From Pseudomonadota bacterium (GTDB taxonomy: Bacteria; Pseudomonadota; Alphaproteobacteria; UBA2136; UBA6156), in NCBI GenBank assembly GCA_009927255.1, contig RFNJ01000096.1, forward strand, positions 1 to 41,085: DNA of 41,085 nt, in the 5' to 3' direction. A model generated the notes under the pieces. It made no database searches. It was not told the DNA's origin and was given only the letters and a program-made list of their open reading frames with translations. This document shows, piece after piece, positions 15,394-24,500 of the stretch (position 1 is the first letter of the stretch; each line of letters begins with the position of its first letter). The translations under genes and the position numbers were made by a program.

Positions 15394-15740
15394 ATCACCT
15401 GAAGACCGTCGGCGCCCATGTCACGCAGCAATGTGGGGCTTAATCAAGAGAAATCTTGGCCAACCGAGGGGGAATCGCCGCCAAAACGCAAGGCCCCAAG
15501 CCTCAGCCAACTGGCCCAGTTTCCATATTCAGCAAGGTGAGCATAGCCGCATGGGGCGGCAATGCACATAAACCAGGTACTGTTAACAAAGGGAGAATGC
15601 CGAGGCGAAAATGTGGCTTTTCGAGAACCGCAGCGCAGTTTATATATCAATAAATGAGCAGCGTAAGCGCAGAAAAGACACATTTGCAGACCGGCAGGCG
15701 AACCTTTGCTAACAGTACCGAATCGGAAGGTTATATCTCT
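15394..15740 (+). promoter_or_regulatory. Long 5' leader of rplJ (candidate L10-type autoregulatory leader)
   Basis: The 488-base gap before rplJ holds no forward gene. If transcription starts at the promoter above, the leader is about 347 nt. Its first part can fold: AGCCCC at about 15386-15391 can pair with GGGGCT near 15433, and a TTGGC...GAGG segment near 15463-15475 can pair with CCTC-AGCCAA near 15502-15512. In many bacteria L10 (with L7/L12) binds the rplJ leader and represses translation; such a role here is inferred. The last ~140 bases show no clear hairpin by eye. GGAAGG at 15725-15730 serves the start codon. Confidence 0.4.
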
Positions 15741-16256
15741 ATGGATAGAAACCAAAAGCAGGCCTTTATCAGCCAGCTGAATGCCGACCTTGCCCAGGCC
15801 AACGCCCTGGTTGTCGCCCACTATCGCGGCACCACGGTGAAGGAAATCACCGCGCTACGCCGCAGTATGCGTGCCGCCGGTGGCAAGGTACAGGTGGCCA
15901 AAAACCGGCTCGCCAAAATCGCCTTTAAGGGCACTCCGTTTGAAGCTACCGTCAGTTCGCTGATGGTCGGCCCAACCGTGCTTGCCTACAGTGCCGATGC
16001 TGTCGCCGCCGCCAAAATCACCCAAAAGTTCGCCGATGGTAACGATAAGTTCACCATCCTCGGCGGTGCCTTGGGCGAAAAGGCGCTGGATGCCGCAGGC
16101 ATCAAGGCGCTCAGCAGCTTGCCAAGCCTGAACGAACTGCGCGGCAAACTGGTCGGCCTCTTGCAGGCACCGGCCACCAAGCTGGCAGGTATCACGCAAG
16201 CTCCCGCGGGCCAAATCGCTCGTGTGGTCGGCGCTTATGCCACCAAGGCTGCCTAA
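15741..16256 (+). CDS. rplJ: 50S ribosomal protein L10
   Basis: L10 anchors L7/L12 dimers to the ribosomal stalk. The ATG at 15741 gives 171 residues, the usual size, and the family N-terminus MDRNQKQAFISQLNADLAQA. The rRNA-binding domain is complete (VVAHYRGTTVKEITALRRSM, VAKNRLAKIA, then LVGPTVLAY-type strand) and the C-terminal L7/L12-binding helix is ALKLAG-like (LQAPATKLAGITQAPAGQIA). An upstream in-frame extension to 15654 is not supported by similarity. It is followed after 34 bases by rplL, with which it forms a transcription unit. Confidence 0.96.
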   Translation: MDRNQKQAFISQLNADLAQANALVVAHYRGTTVKEITALRRSMRAAGGKVQVAKNRLAKIAFKGTPFEATVSSLMVGPTVLAYSADAVAAAKITQKFADGNDKFTILGGALGEKALDAAGIKALSSLPSLNELRGKLVGLLQAPATKLAGITQAPAGQIARVVGAYATKAA

Positions 16257-16290
16257 ATCAACAACTAAACCAACCTAAAGGAAACCTAAA

Positions 16291-16668
16291 ATGTCTACCA
16301 ATCTCAACCAAATCGTCGATCAACTCAGCGCGCTCACCGTCTTGGAAGCCGCCGAACTCAGCAAAATGCTGGAAGAAAAGTGGGGCGTTAGCGCTGCTGC
16401 TCCTGTGGCTGCCGCCGCTCCTGCTGCTGGTGCTGCTGCACCTGCTGCCGAAGCACAAAGCAGCTTCAACGTCATGCTGGCTGCCAGCGGCGACAAGAAA
16501 ATCGACGTCATCAAAGTCGTGCGCGAACTCACCGGCCTGGGCCTGAAGGAAGCGAAGGACCTCGTCGAAGGCGCCCCGCAAATGTTGAAAGAAGGCGTCG
16601 CCAAAAAAGACGCCGAAGAAATGAAGAAAAAGCTGGAAGCCGTCGGCGCCAAAGTCGAACTCAAATAG
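16291..16668 (+). CDS. rplL: 50S ribosomal protein L7/L12
   Basis: The stalk protein that recruits translational GTPases; present as dimers bound to L10. It has 125 residues. The N-terminal dimerisation helices (LNQIVDQLSALTVLEAAELS) are followed by an Ala/Pro-rich flexible hinge at about 35-54, then the C-terminal factor-binding domain with KIDVIKVVRELTGLGLKEAK and EAVGAKVELK. AAAGGAAA precedes the ATG. The strong terminator 16 bases after the stop codon probably lets only part of the transcription continue into rpoB, as attenuators do at this position in other bacteria. Confidence 0.97.
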   Translation: MSTNLNQIVDQLSALTVLEAAELSKMLEEKWGVSAAAPVAAAAPAAGAAAPAAEAQSSFNVMLAASGDKKIDVIKVVRELTGLGLKEAKDLVEGAPQMLKEGVAKKDAEEMKKKLEAVGAKVELK

Positions 16669-16684
16669 TTCGCCTAACGCTAAG

Positions 16685-16713
16685 AACAGGGGCCATCAGG
16701 CCCCTGTTTTTAT
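16685..16713 (+). terminator. Terminator/attenuator between rplL and rpoB
   Basis: AACAGGGGCC (16685-16694) and GGCCCCTGTT (16699-16708) form a 10-bp stem with an ATCA loop, followed by TTTAT. Its position between rplL and rpoB matches the partial terminator known from E. coli. Confidence 0.85.
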
Positions 16714-16726
16714 AAAGCAATGCAAA

Positions 16727-16808
16727 GACGGCGTAGCCGTCATCCCACCCCCATGCGCACCCAACTCGTAAAAGCACAAAAGGTTCCCATGGGGGTAGGG
16801 ATCCAAGG
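16727..16808 (+). repeat. REP-like two-hairpin element before rpoB
   Basis: GACGGC-gta-GCCGTC (16727-16741) is followed at once by a larger inverted repeat, ATCCCACCCCCATG (16742-16755) with CATGGGGGTAGGGAT (16788-16802), and then CCAAGG. The layout matches the element at 6716-6757, though the second hairpin here has a 32-base loop. An open frame through this region (16720-17043) has no family resemblance and is best read as non-coding. Confidence 0.55.
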
Positions 16809-16860
16809 GGGGCTTGCCCAACTCATACCTACTATCATTTCTCAACAGTATCTCGGTGTC

Positions 16861-16930
16861 ACCCCGGGGCATGGCTGGGCCGATTTTTTTTACTATCAAA
16901 AAATCGGGGTGCCCAGCCTGAGCCCGGGGT
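16861..16930 (+). repeat. Large palindrome in the rplL-rpoB gap
   Basis: Three nested arms: ACCCCGGGGC with GCCCGGGGT, GGCTGGGC (16873-16880) with GCCCAGCC (16911-16918), and CGATTTTTT (16881-16889) with AAAAAATCG (16898-16906), around an 8-base loop. In RNA it would form a long double-stranded rod, a plausible RNase III substrate separating rplL and rpoB messages as in E. coli. As DNA it may be a mobile-palindrome remnant. Confidence 0.6.
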
Positions 16931-16942
16931 TACAAAAACACC

Positions 16943-16972
16943 TTGACACCCTCCGCCCCCCCCAGCTACAAG
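16943..16972 (+). promoter_or_regulatory. Promoter of rpoB-rpoC
   Basis: TTGACA (16943-16948), an 18-base pyrimidine-rich spacer containing CCTCC, and TACAAG (16967-16972), the same -10 as the rplJ promoter. The leader of about 100 nt contains a hairpin (ATGCCT-cacgc-AGGCAT) and ends with AAAGGGGA before the rpoB ATG. Confidence 0.6.
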
Positions 16973-17079
16973 CACTCACCACTCTGCTTCAGCACCGTGG
17001 TATGCCTCACGCAGGCATCATGCTCACCGGATTTCAGCGGTAAGCCCCAAAGCATTCAAATATAAAGGGGAAAATAGGC

Positions 17080-20000
17080 ATGTCAACATCGTCCGCACCA
17101 CTCTCGCTCACCGAACGCAAGCGCATCCGCAAAAACTTTGGCAAGCTCGAAAGCGTCGCCCAAATCCCCAACCTGCTGGAAATGCAGCAAGTGTCGTACG
17201 ACCTCTTCTTGGCCGAAAAGCGCCAATCGAAAGAAACCTTCTATACGCTCGACGGCGCCTTCAACAGCATCTTCCCCATGAAAGACAACGCTGGCATCGC
17301 CGAACTCGAATACGTCGGCTACCGCTTGGAAGACCCCAAGTTCGATATCGATGAATGCCGCACCCGCGACCTCACCTTCGCCGCCCCCTGCCGCGCCACC
17401 CTGCGCCTCACCATTTGGGATGTCGACCACACCACCGGCGCTCGCAGCGTCAAAGATATTAAAGAGCAAGAAGTTTACTTGGCCGACGTCCCCCTGATGA
17501 CCCAAAACGGCACCTTCATCGTCAACGGTACCGAACGCGTGGTGGTCAGCCAAATGCAACGCAGCCCCGGCGTGTTCTTCAGTCACGATGAAGGCACCAC
17601 CCACAGCAGCGGCAAGCTGCTGTTCAGCGGCCGCATCATCCCCGTGCGCGGCAGCTGGCTGGATTTCGAATTCGACCACAAAGACAACATTTATGTGCGG
17701 ATAGACCGCAAGCGCAAACTCCCCGCCACCGTCATTCTGCGCGCTTTGGGCCTCAGCACCCAACAAATCCTCGATACCTACTACGACAAAGTCAGCGTCC
17801 GTGTCACCGCTGGCAAAGCGAAGCCAAAAGCCAAGGTAGAGGAACAACCAGCCGAAGAACCCAAAACCAAAAAAGGCAGCAAAGCCGCCAAGGCCAAAAA
17901 AGTTGAGGCGAAAGCCGAAACCCCAGCGAAGGCTGGGGGCAGCAAAGCCGCCAAACCAAAATCAGTCAAAGCCAAAAAAGCCGTCACCGAAGCCGTTGAA
18001 CTCACTGGCACCTACGCCCTGGCGTTCGAACCGATGTTCTACGAAGGCGTTAAATTGATGGCCGACTTGGTCGATGCCGACAAAGGCAAAGTGATTGCCG
18101 AAGCCGGTAAAAAGCCAACCCGCCGCCAAATCAAGCAAGCGCAAGAATCCGGCGTCAAGTGGGTCGTCCAAACCACCGAAGACCTCAAAGGCCGCTTCTT
18201 GGCCCAAGAGCTGACTGATAAAGAAACCGGCGAAGTCCTGTTCGACGCCGGCAGCGAAATCACCGACCAAGTCCTCGCCGCAGTCGAAAAGTTGGGCCTG
18301 AAGGAATTCAAAATCCTCAAAATCGACCACTTGAACGTCGGCGCCTACATCCGCAACACCCTGCAAATCGATAAAACCAGCACCCCCGAAGAAGCGCTGG
18401 TGGAAGTCTATAAAGTGATGCGCCCCGGCGAACCACCCACGGTAGAAACCAGCACCAAGCTGTTCAATAGCCTGTTCTTCGACGCCGACAAGTTCGACCT
18501 GTCCGCCGTCGGCCGCATGAAAATGAACGCCCGCTTCGGCCTCAAAACCCCCGACGACGTCAAAATCCTCAAAAAGGAAGACCTCATCGAAACCCTCCGC
18601 GCCTTGCACCGCATCAAGGATGGGCTGGAGCCCGTGGACGACATCGACCATTTGGGCAACCGCCGCGTGCGTCTGGTGGGCGAATTGATGGAAAACCAAG
18701 TCCGCATCGGCCTCCTGCGCATGGAACGTTCGGTGAAGGAACGCATGGGCAGCACCGAAATCGGCAACATGATGCCCAACGACCTCATCAACAGCCGTCC
18801 GCTGTCGGCAGCCCTGCGCGAATTCTTCGCTGGTAGCCAGCTGTCCCAATTTATGGACCAAACCAACCCACTGTCCGAAGTCACCCACAAGCGCCGCTTG
18901 TCAGCCCTCGGCCCAGGTGGTCTCACCCGCGAACGTGCTGGGTTTGAAGTCCGCGACGTGCACACCACCCACTATGGCCGCATCTGTCCGGTGGAAACGC
19001 CCGAAGGTCCAAACATCGGTCTTATCAACAGCTTGGCTACCTACGCCCGCATCAATAAGTACGGCTTTATTGAAACCCCGTACCGCAAGGTGGAAAACGG
19101 TAAAGTCACCGATAAAGTGGTGTATATGTCCGCCATCGAAGAAGGCCGCGAAGTGGTCGCCCAAGCGAACACCGAACTCACCGACAAAGGCCAAATCAAA
19201 GATGACTTCGTGGTCAGCCGCAAACAAGGCGAAACCTTGTTAATTCCCAAGGCCGAAGTCACCTACATGGACGTCTCGCCCAAGCAAGTGGTCTCCATCG
19301 CCGCCGCCCTGATTCCCTTCTTGGAACACGACGACGCCAACCGCGCGCTGATGGGCAGTAACATGCAACGCCAAGCCGTGCCCTTGGTGCGGACTGACGC
19401 CCCGCTGGTCGGCACCGGCATGGAAGCAACTGTCGCGAAGGACAGCGGCATCACCACCGTCGCCAAACGCAACGGTGTGGTGGATAGCGTCGACGGCTCG
19501 CGTATCGTGGTGCGCGCCACGTCCGATGTCCAAGCTGGCCAAAGCGGTGTCGATATCTACCGCCTCACCAAGTTCCAACGCTCCAACCAATCCAGCTGCC
19601 TCAACCAAAAGGCACTGGTCCGCGCAGGCGACGTGGTCAAAAAAGGCGATGTCCTCGCCGACGGCCCCAGCACCGATTTGGGCGAACTCGCATTAGGCCG
19701 CAACGTGGTCGTCGCCTTCATGCCCTGGAACGGCTATAACTTCGAAGACAGTATCCTCATCTCCGAGCGCATCGTCCGCGAAGACATCTTCACCTCCATC
19801 CACATCGATGAATTCGAAGTGATGGCGCGCGATACCAAACTCGGCAGCGAAGAAATCACCCGCGACATCCCGAATGTGGGCGAAGAAGGCCTGCGCAATA
19901 TCGATGAAGCAGGCATCATCCGCGTGGGTGCAGAAGTCAACGCAGGCGATATCTTGGTCGGTAAAATCACCCCCAAAGGCGAAAGCCCGATGACGCCAGA

Positions 20001-21522
20001 AGAAAAACTGCTGCGCGCCATCTTCGGTGAAAAAGCCGCCGACGTCCGCGACACCTCCCTGCGCCTCAGCCCCGGGCTGAACGGTACAGTAGTTGGCGTC
20101 AAAATCTTCAACCGTCGCGGTGCTGAAAAAGACACCCGCACGTTGGAAATCGAAGAAGCCGAAATCGCCAAACTCACCAAAGATACCGACGACGAACGCC
20201 GGGTCTTGGAAGGCGACGCTTTCGACCGCCTGAAGAAGCTGCTGGTCGGCAAAAAGGCCGATGCCCCCGCCAAAGGTAAAAAGTCCGCAATTGCTAAGGG
20301 CAAAACCATCACCGTCGACATGCTGGAAGACATGAAGCCTGCCGAATGGTGGACGATCAGCGTGGCCGATGACAAAGCCCAAAAGCAAATCGAAGCCCTG
20401 CGCGCCAACTTGGATAAATCCCTGTCCGCCCTGCGCAAACGCTTCGATGAAAAAACCAGTAAAATCCGCCAAGCCGATGAACTGCCCCCCGGCGTGCTGA
20501 AAATGGTCAAAGTCTTCGTGGCGGTTAAGCGTAAGCTGCAACCCGGCGATAAAATGGCGGGCCGCCACGGTAACAAAGGCGTGATTTCCAAGGTCAACCC
20601 CATCGAAGACATGCCGTTCCTCGAAGATGGCCGTCCCGTCGATATGGTGCTGAACCCCTTGGGCGTGCCAAGCCGCATGAACGTCGGCCAAATCTTGGAA
20701 GCGCACTTCGGGTGGGCTGCCTATAGTGTGGGCCGTAAAATTGCTGCCCTGCTGGCCGAAGCCAACCAAGGCAAGAAGCCAAACACCAAAGAGCTGCGCA
20801 GCTATCTGTCCGAACTCTACGACAGCAAAGAAACCAGCAAATCGCTGAACGACCTCGACGATGCCGAACTGCTGGAAATGGCCCGCAACCTCAGCAAAGG
20901 CCTGCCCGTCGCCTGCCCGGTGTTCGACGGCGCCAGCGAAGAAGCCATCACCAACCTGCTGAAGGAAGGCGGCTGTGATGTCTCTGGTAAAACCCAACTG
21001 TTCGATGGCCGCACCGGCGATGCTTACGAACAAAAAAGCACCGTCGGCGTCATGTACATGCTCAAGCTGCACCACTTGGTGGATGAAAAAATCCACGCCC
21101 GCAGCATCGGGCCCTACAGCCTCGTCACCCAGCAACCGTTGGGCGGTAAGGCGCAGTTCGGTGGTCAGCGCTTCGGGGAAATGGAAGTCTGGGCCCTCCA
21201 AGCCTACGGTGCTTCCTACACCCTGCAAGAAATGCTCACCATCAAGTCGGATGACGTCTCAGGCCGTACCAAAACCTACGAAGCCATCGTGCGCGGCGAA
21301 ACCAACTTCGAAGCCGGCGTGCCCGAAAGCTTCAACGTGCTGGTCAAGGAAATCCAAGCCTTGGGCCTCAACGTGGAGCTTATGGAGACAGGGCAGGGGC
21401 CAGACCTCCGCACCGATATCGGCCGCCAACCCACCACGCCAAGCCTGCTCGGCGCCACCGGCAACACGCCTCCCAAGCGTAGCCGCCCGGGCCTGCACAA
21501 GCTGAACGACTACAACGCCTAA
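17080..21522 (+). CDS. rpoB: RNA polymerase beta subunit, with Lys/Ala-rich insertion
   Basis: The catalytic beta subunit of RNA polymerase. At 1480 residues it is roughly 100 longer than typical alphaproteobacterial RpoB. Most of the excess is a low-complexity Lys/Ala/Pro/Glu insert at about residues 245-306, in the beta lobe between the segments equivalent to E. coli FEIRDNKL and MELVPERL. Core motifs are intact: the rifampicin region around 583-612 (SQLSQFMDQTNPLSEVTHKR, then SALGPGG) has sensitive-type Asp, His and Ser; GNKG and DGRPVDMVLNPLGVPSRMN follow; the end joins beta-prime (QRFGEMEVWALQAYGA). AAAGGGGA precedes the ATG. rpoC starts 18 bases after the stop codon. The insert contains a perfect palindrome at 17921-17938. 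Confidence 0.98.
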   Translation: MSTSSAPLSLTERKRIRKNFGKLESVAQIPNLLEMQQVSYDLFLAEKRQSKETFYTLDGAFNSIFPMKDNAGIAELEYVGYRLEDPKFDIDECRTRDLTFAAPCRATLRLTIWDVDHTTGARSVKDIKEQEVYLADVPLMTQNGTFIVNGTERVVVSQMQRSPGVFFSHDEGTTHSSGKLLFSGRIIPVRGSWLDFEFDHKDNIYVRIDRKRKLPATVILRALGLSTQQILDTYYDKVSVRVTAGKAKPKAKVEEQPAEEPKTKKGSKAAKAKKVEAKAETPAKAGGSKAAKPKSVKAKKAVTEAVELTGTYALAFEPMFYEGVKLMADLVDADKGKVIAEAGKKPTRRQIKQAQESGVKWVVQTTEDLKGRFLAQELTDKETGEVLFDAGSEITDQVLAAVEKLGLKEFKILKIDHLNVGAYIRNTLQIDKTSTPEEALVEVYKVMRPGEPPTVETSTKLFNSLFFDADKFDLSAVGRMKMNARFGLKTPDDVKILKKEDLIETLRALHRIKDGLEPVDDIDHLGNRRVRLVGELMENQVRIGLLRMERSVKERMGSTEIGNMMPNDLINSRPLSAALREFFAGSQLSQFMDQTNPLSEVTHKRRLSALGPGGLTRERAGFEVRDVHTTHYGRICPVETPEGPNIGLINSLATYARINKYGFIETPYRKVENGKVTDKVVYMSAIEEGREVVAQANTELTDKGQIKDDFVVSRKQGETLLIPKAEVTYMDVSPKQVVSIAAALIPFLEHDDANRALMGSNMQRQAVPLVRTDAPLVGTGMEATVAKDSGITTVAKRNGVVDSVDGSRIVVRATSDVQAGQSGVDIYRLTKFQRSNQSSCLNQKALVRAGDVVKKGDVLADGPSTDLGELALGRNVVVAFMPWNGYNFEDSILISERIVREDIFTSIHIDEFEVMARDTKLGSEEITRDIPNVGEEGLRNIDEAGIIRVGAEVNAGDILVGKITPKGESPMTPEEKLLRAIFGEKAADVRDTSLRLSPGLNGTVVGVKIFNRRGAEKDTRTLEIEEAEIAKLTKDTDDERRVLEGDAFDRLKKLLVGKKADAPAKGKKSAIAKGKTITVDMLEDMKPAEWWTISVADDKAQKQIEALRANLDKSLSALRKRFDEKTSKIRQADELPPGVLKMVKVFVAVKRKLQPGDKMAGRHGNKGVISKVNPIEDMPFLEDGRPVDMVLNPLGVPSRMNVGQILEAHFGWAAYSVGRKIAALLAEANQGKKPNTKELRSYLSELYDSKETSKSLNDLDDAELLEMARNLSKGLPVACPVFDGASEEAITNLLKEGGCDVSGKTQLFDGRTGDAYEQKSTVGVMYMLKLHHLVDEKIHARSIGPYSLVTQQPLGGKAQFGGQRFGEMEVWALQAYGASYTLQEMLTIKSDDVSGRTKTYEAIVRGETNFEAGVPESFNVLVKEIQALGLNVELMETGQGPDLRTDIGRQPTTPSLLGATGNTPPKRSRPGLHKLNDYNA

Positions 21523-21540
21523 ACGGAAGGGATAGAAACC

Positions 21541-24500
21541 ATGCGCCCCGCGAATAATATCATGAACATGTTCCAGCAACCGGTGGTCAAGCAGTTCGAT
21601 GCCCTGCGCATCGCGCTCTCCAGCCCCGAGCAAATCCGCGCCCAATCCTTCGGCGAAGTCAAAAAGCCCGAAACGATTAACTACCGCACCTTCAAGCCCG
21701 AGCACGGCGGCCTGTTCTGCGCCCGCATCTTTGGGCCAGTGAAGGACTACGAATGCTTGTGTGGCAAGTATAAGCGCATGAAGCACCGCGGTATCGTCTG
21801 CGAAAAATGCGGTGTGGAAGTGATTGAAAGCAAAGTCCGCCGCGAACGCATGGGCCACATCGAACTGGCCGCACCGGTGGCGCATATTTGGTTCCTCAAG
21901 CTGCTCCCCAGCCGCATGGCCGCCTTGCTTGAAATGACGCTGAAGGACTTGGAAGCGATTCTCTACTTCGAAAAATGGGTCGTCACCGAACCGGGCATGA
22001 CAACCCTGTCCAAAGGCCAGCTGATTAACGAAGAAGAGTTTTACCAAGCCGCCGAACAATTCGGCGAAGACAGCTTCACCGCACAAATCGGTGCCGAAGC
22101 CCTGCGCGCCATGCTGCAAGGGATGAACCTGCCGGAACTACAGGCCGAACTCTCCGCCCAACTGACTGAAGACGTGTCAGACATGAAGCGCAAAAAAATC
22201 GTCAAGCGCCTCAAAATGATTAACGCTTTCCTCGAAAGCGGCAACAAGCCCGAATGGATGGTGATGGACACCATCCCGGTATTGCCACCCGAACTGCGCC
22301 CCTTGGTGCCACTCGACGGCGGCCGCTTTGCGACCAGCGACCTCAACGACCTCTACCGCCGCGTCGTCAACCGTAACAACCGCCTCAAGCGCTTGATAGA
22401 GCTGCGCGCGCCCGAAATCATCGTCCGCAACGAAAAGCGGATGCTGCAAGAGTCAGTCGATGCCCTGTTCGACAACGGCCGCCGTGGCCGCGTCATCACC
22501 GGCGCCAACAAGCGCCCGCTCAAGTCCTTGGCCGATATGCTCAAAGGCAAATCTGGCCGCTTCCGCCAAAACTTGCTCGGTAAACGCGTCGACTACTCTG
22601 GCCGTTCGGTTATTACCGTGGGACCAGACCTCCTGCTCCACCAGTGCGGCCTGCCCAAAACCATGGCGCTGGAACTCTTCAAACCGTTCATCTACCACAA
22701 GCTGGAAATGCGCGGCGAAGCCACCACCATCAAAGCCGCCAAAAAAATGGTGGAACGCAAAGAAGATGTGGTGTGGGACGTTCTGGAAGAAGTCATCCGC
22801 GAACACCCCGTGCTCCTCAACCGCGCCCCAACTCTGCACCGTCTCGGTATCCAAGCGTTCGAACCGAAGCTGATCGAAGGCAAAGCCATCCAACTGCACC
22901 CGCTGGTCACCACGGCTTTCAACGCGGACTTCGACGGCGACCAAATGGCCGTCCACGTGCCGCTCAGTCTGGAAGCCCAAATCGAAGCCCGCGTGCTGAT
23001 GATGTCCACCAACAACATCCTCAAACCCGCCGACGGCAAACCGGTGATTGTGCCAAGCCAAGACATGATTCTCGGCCTGTACTGGATTTCACTGGCCCGC
23101 TTCAATGAACCGGGTGAGAACGGCGCCTACGCCGACCTCGGCGAAATCGAGCACGCCCTGATGTCCAAAGCCGTCAGCCTGCACACCCGCATCAAGTACC
23201 GCTTCAAGGGCAAAACCTACGAAACCTCGGTCGGCCGCGCCTACTTGGCCAGCATCCTGCCCATGGGTCAAAATGGCCAATCGCTGCCCTTCAGCCTGAT
23301 CAATAAAGTGATGACCAAAAAGGAAGTCGGTAAGCTCATCCACGAGGTCTACCTGGCCTGCGGTCAAAAGGAAACCTGCATCTTCGCCGATAAGCTGATG
23401 CAACTCGGCTTCCGCTTCGCCGCCAAAGTCGGTATTAGCTTTGGTAAGAATGACATGGTCGTCCCTGCCGACAAAGCCAAAATGGTCAAACACGCTGAAG
23501 ACGAAGTCCACAAGTTCGAACGTCAGTACCAAGACGGCCTCATCACCGCCGGCGAAAAATTCAACAAAGTTATCGATATCTGGCAGCGCACGTCGGATGC
23601 CATTAAGGATAACATGATGAAAGCCATCGGCGACCAACCGCTGAGCGTCGGCAAGGGTAAAGACGCCAAGCAAGTCACCCAGCCCAGCGTCAACCCCATC
23701 TACATGATGGCAACCTCCGGCGCCCGTGGTTCAGTGGCCCAGATGCGTCAGTTGGCCGGGATGCGCGGCCTCATGGCCAAACCAAATGGCGAGTTTATCG
23801 AAACGCCCATCACCGCCAACTTCCGCGAAGGCCTCACCGTGCTGCAATACTTCATCAGTACCCACGGTGCCCGTAAAGGTCTGTCGGATACCGCGCTTAA
23901 AACCGCCAACGCCGGTTACCTCACCCGCCGTCTGGTGGATGCCGCACAAGACTGCGTCATCACCAGCCAAGACTGCGGCACCGAGCGCTTCATCTGGGCG
24001 GCGGATATCACCCAAGCCGGCAACGTCATGGAAACCATGGCCGAGCGTATCTTGGGTCGCACCGTGGCGCACGACGTGCTGCACCCCAGCACCGGCGCGC
24101 TGCTCATCAGCCGTAACAATATCGTCGATGAAGCCAAGGCGACCGAAATCGAAAACGCCGGTATCGAACGGGTCGCCATCCGCAGCCCGCTCACTTGCGA
24201 CAATACCGACGGCATCTGCGCCCATTGCTACGGCCGCGATATGGCCCGCAGCACGCCCGTCACTCTGGGCGAAGCGGTGGGTGTGATTGCCGCCCAGTCC
24301 ATCGGCGAACCCGGCACCCAGCTCACCATGCGGACTTTCCACATCGGTGGTGCCGCCTCGGCGTCAACTGCCCAAAGCAAGGTGGAAGCCAGCAAGGATG
24401 GCGTCGTGCAACTGCCCGAAGTCCTCAACACCATCACCAACAGCAACGGCGAAGCCATCGTGATGTCGCGGAATGCCGAACTGACGGTGAACGACGAAAC

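Noticed and set aside
15444..15821. Reverse-strand frame of 125 codons across the rplJ leader and start
   Set aside because: It is antisense to rplJ, lacks a ribosome-binding site and resembles no family.
16720..17043. Forward open frame of 107 codons between rplL and rpoB
   Set aside because: It runs through the two-hairpin element, the large palindrome and the rpoB promoter, has no ribosome-binding site and looks like translated palindromes.
19693..21228. Long reverse-strand frame of 511 codons inside rpoB
   Set aside because: Shadow of rpoB with the same skewed composition.
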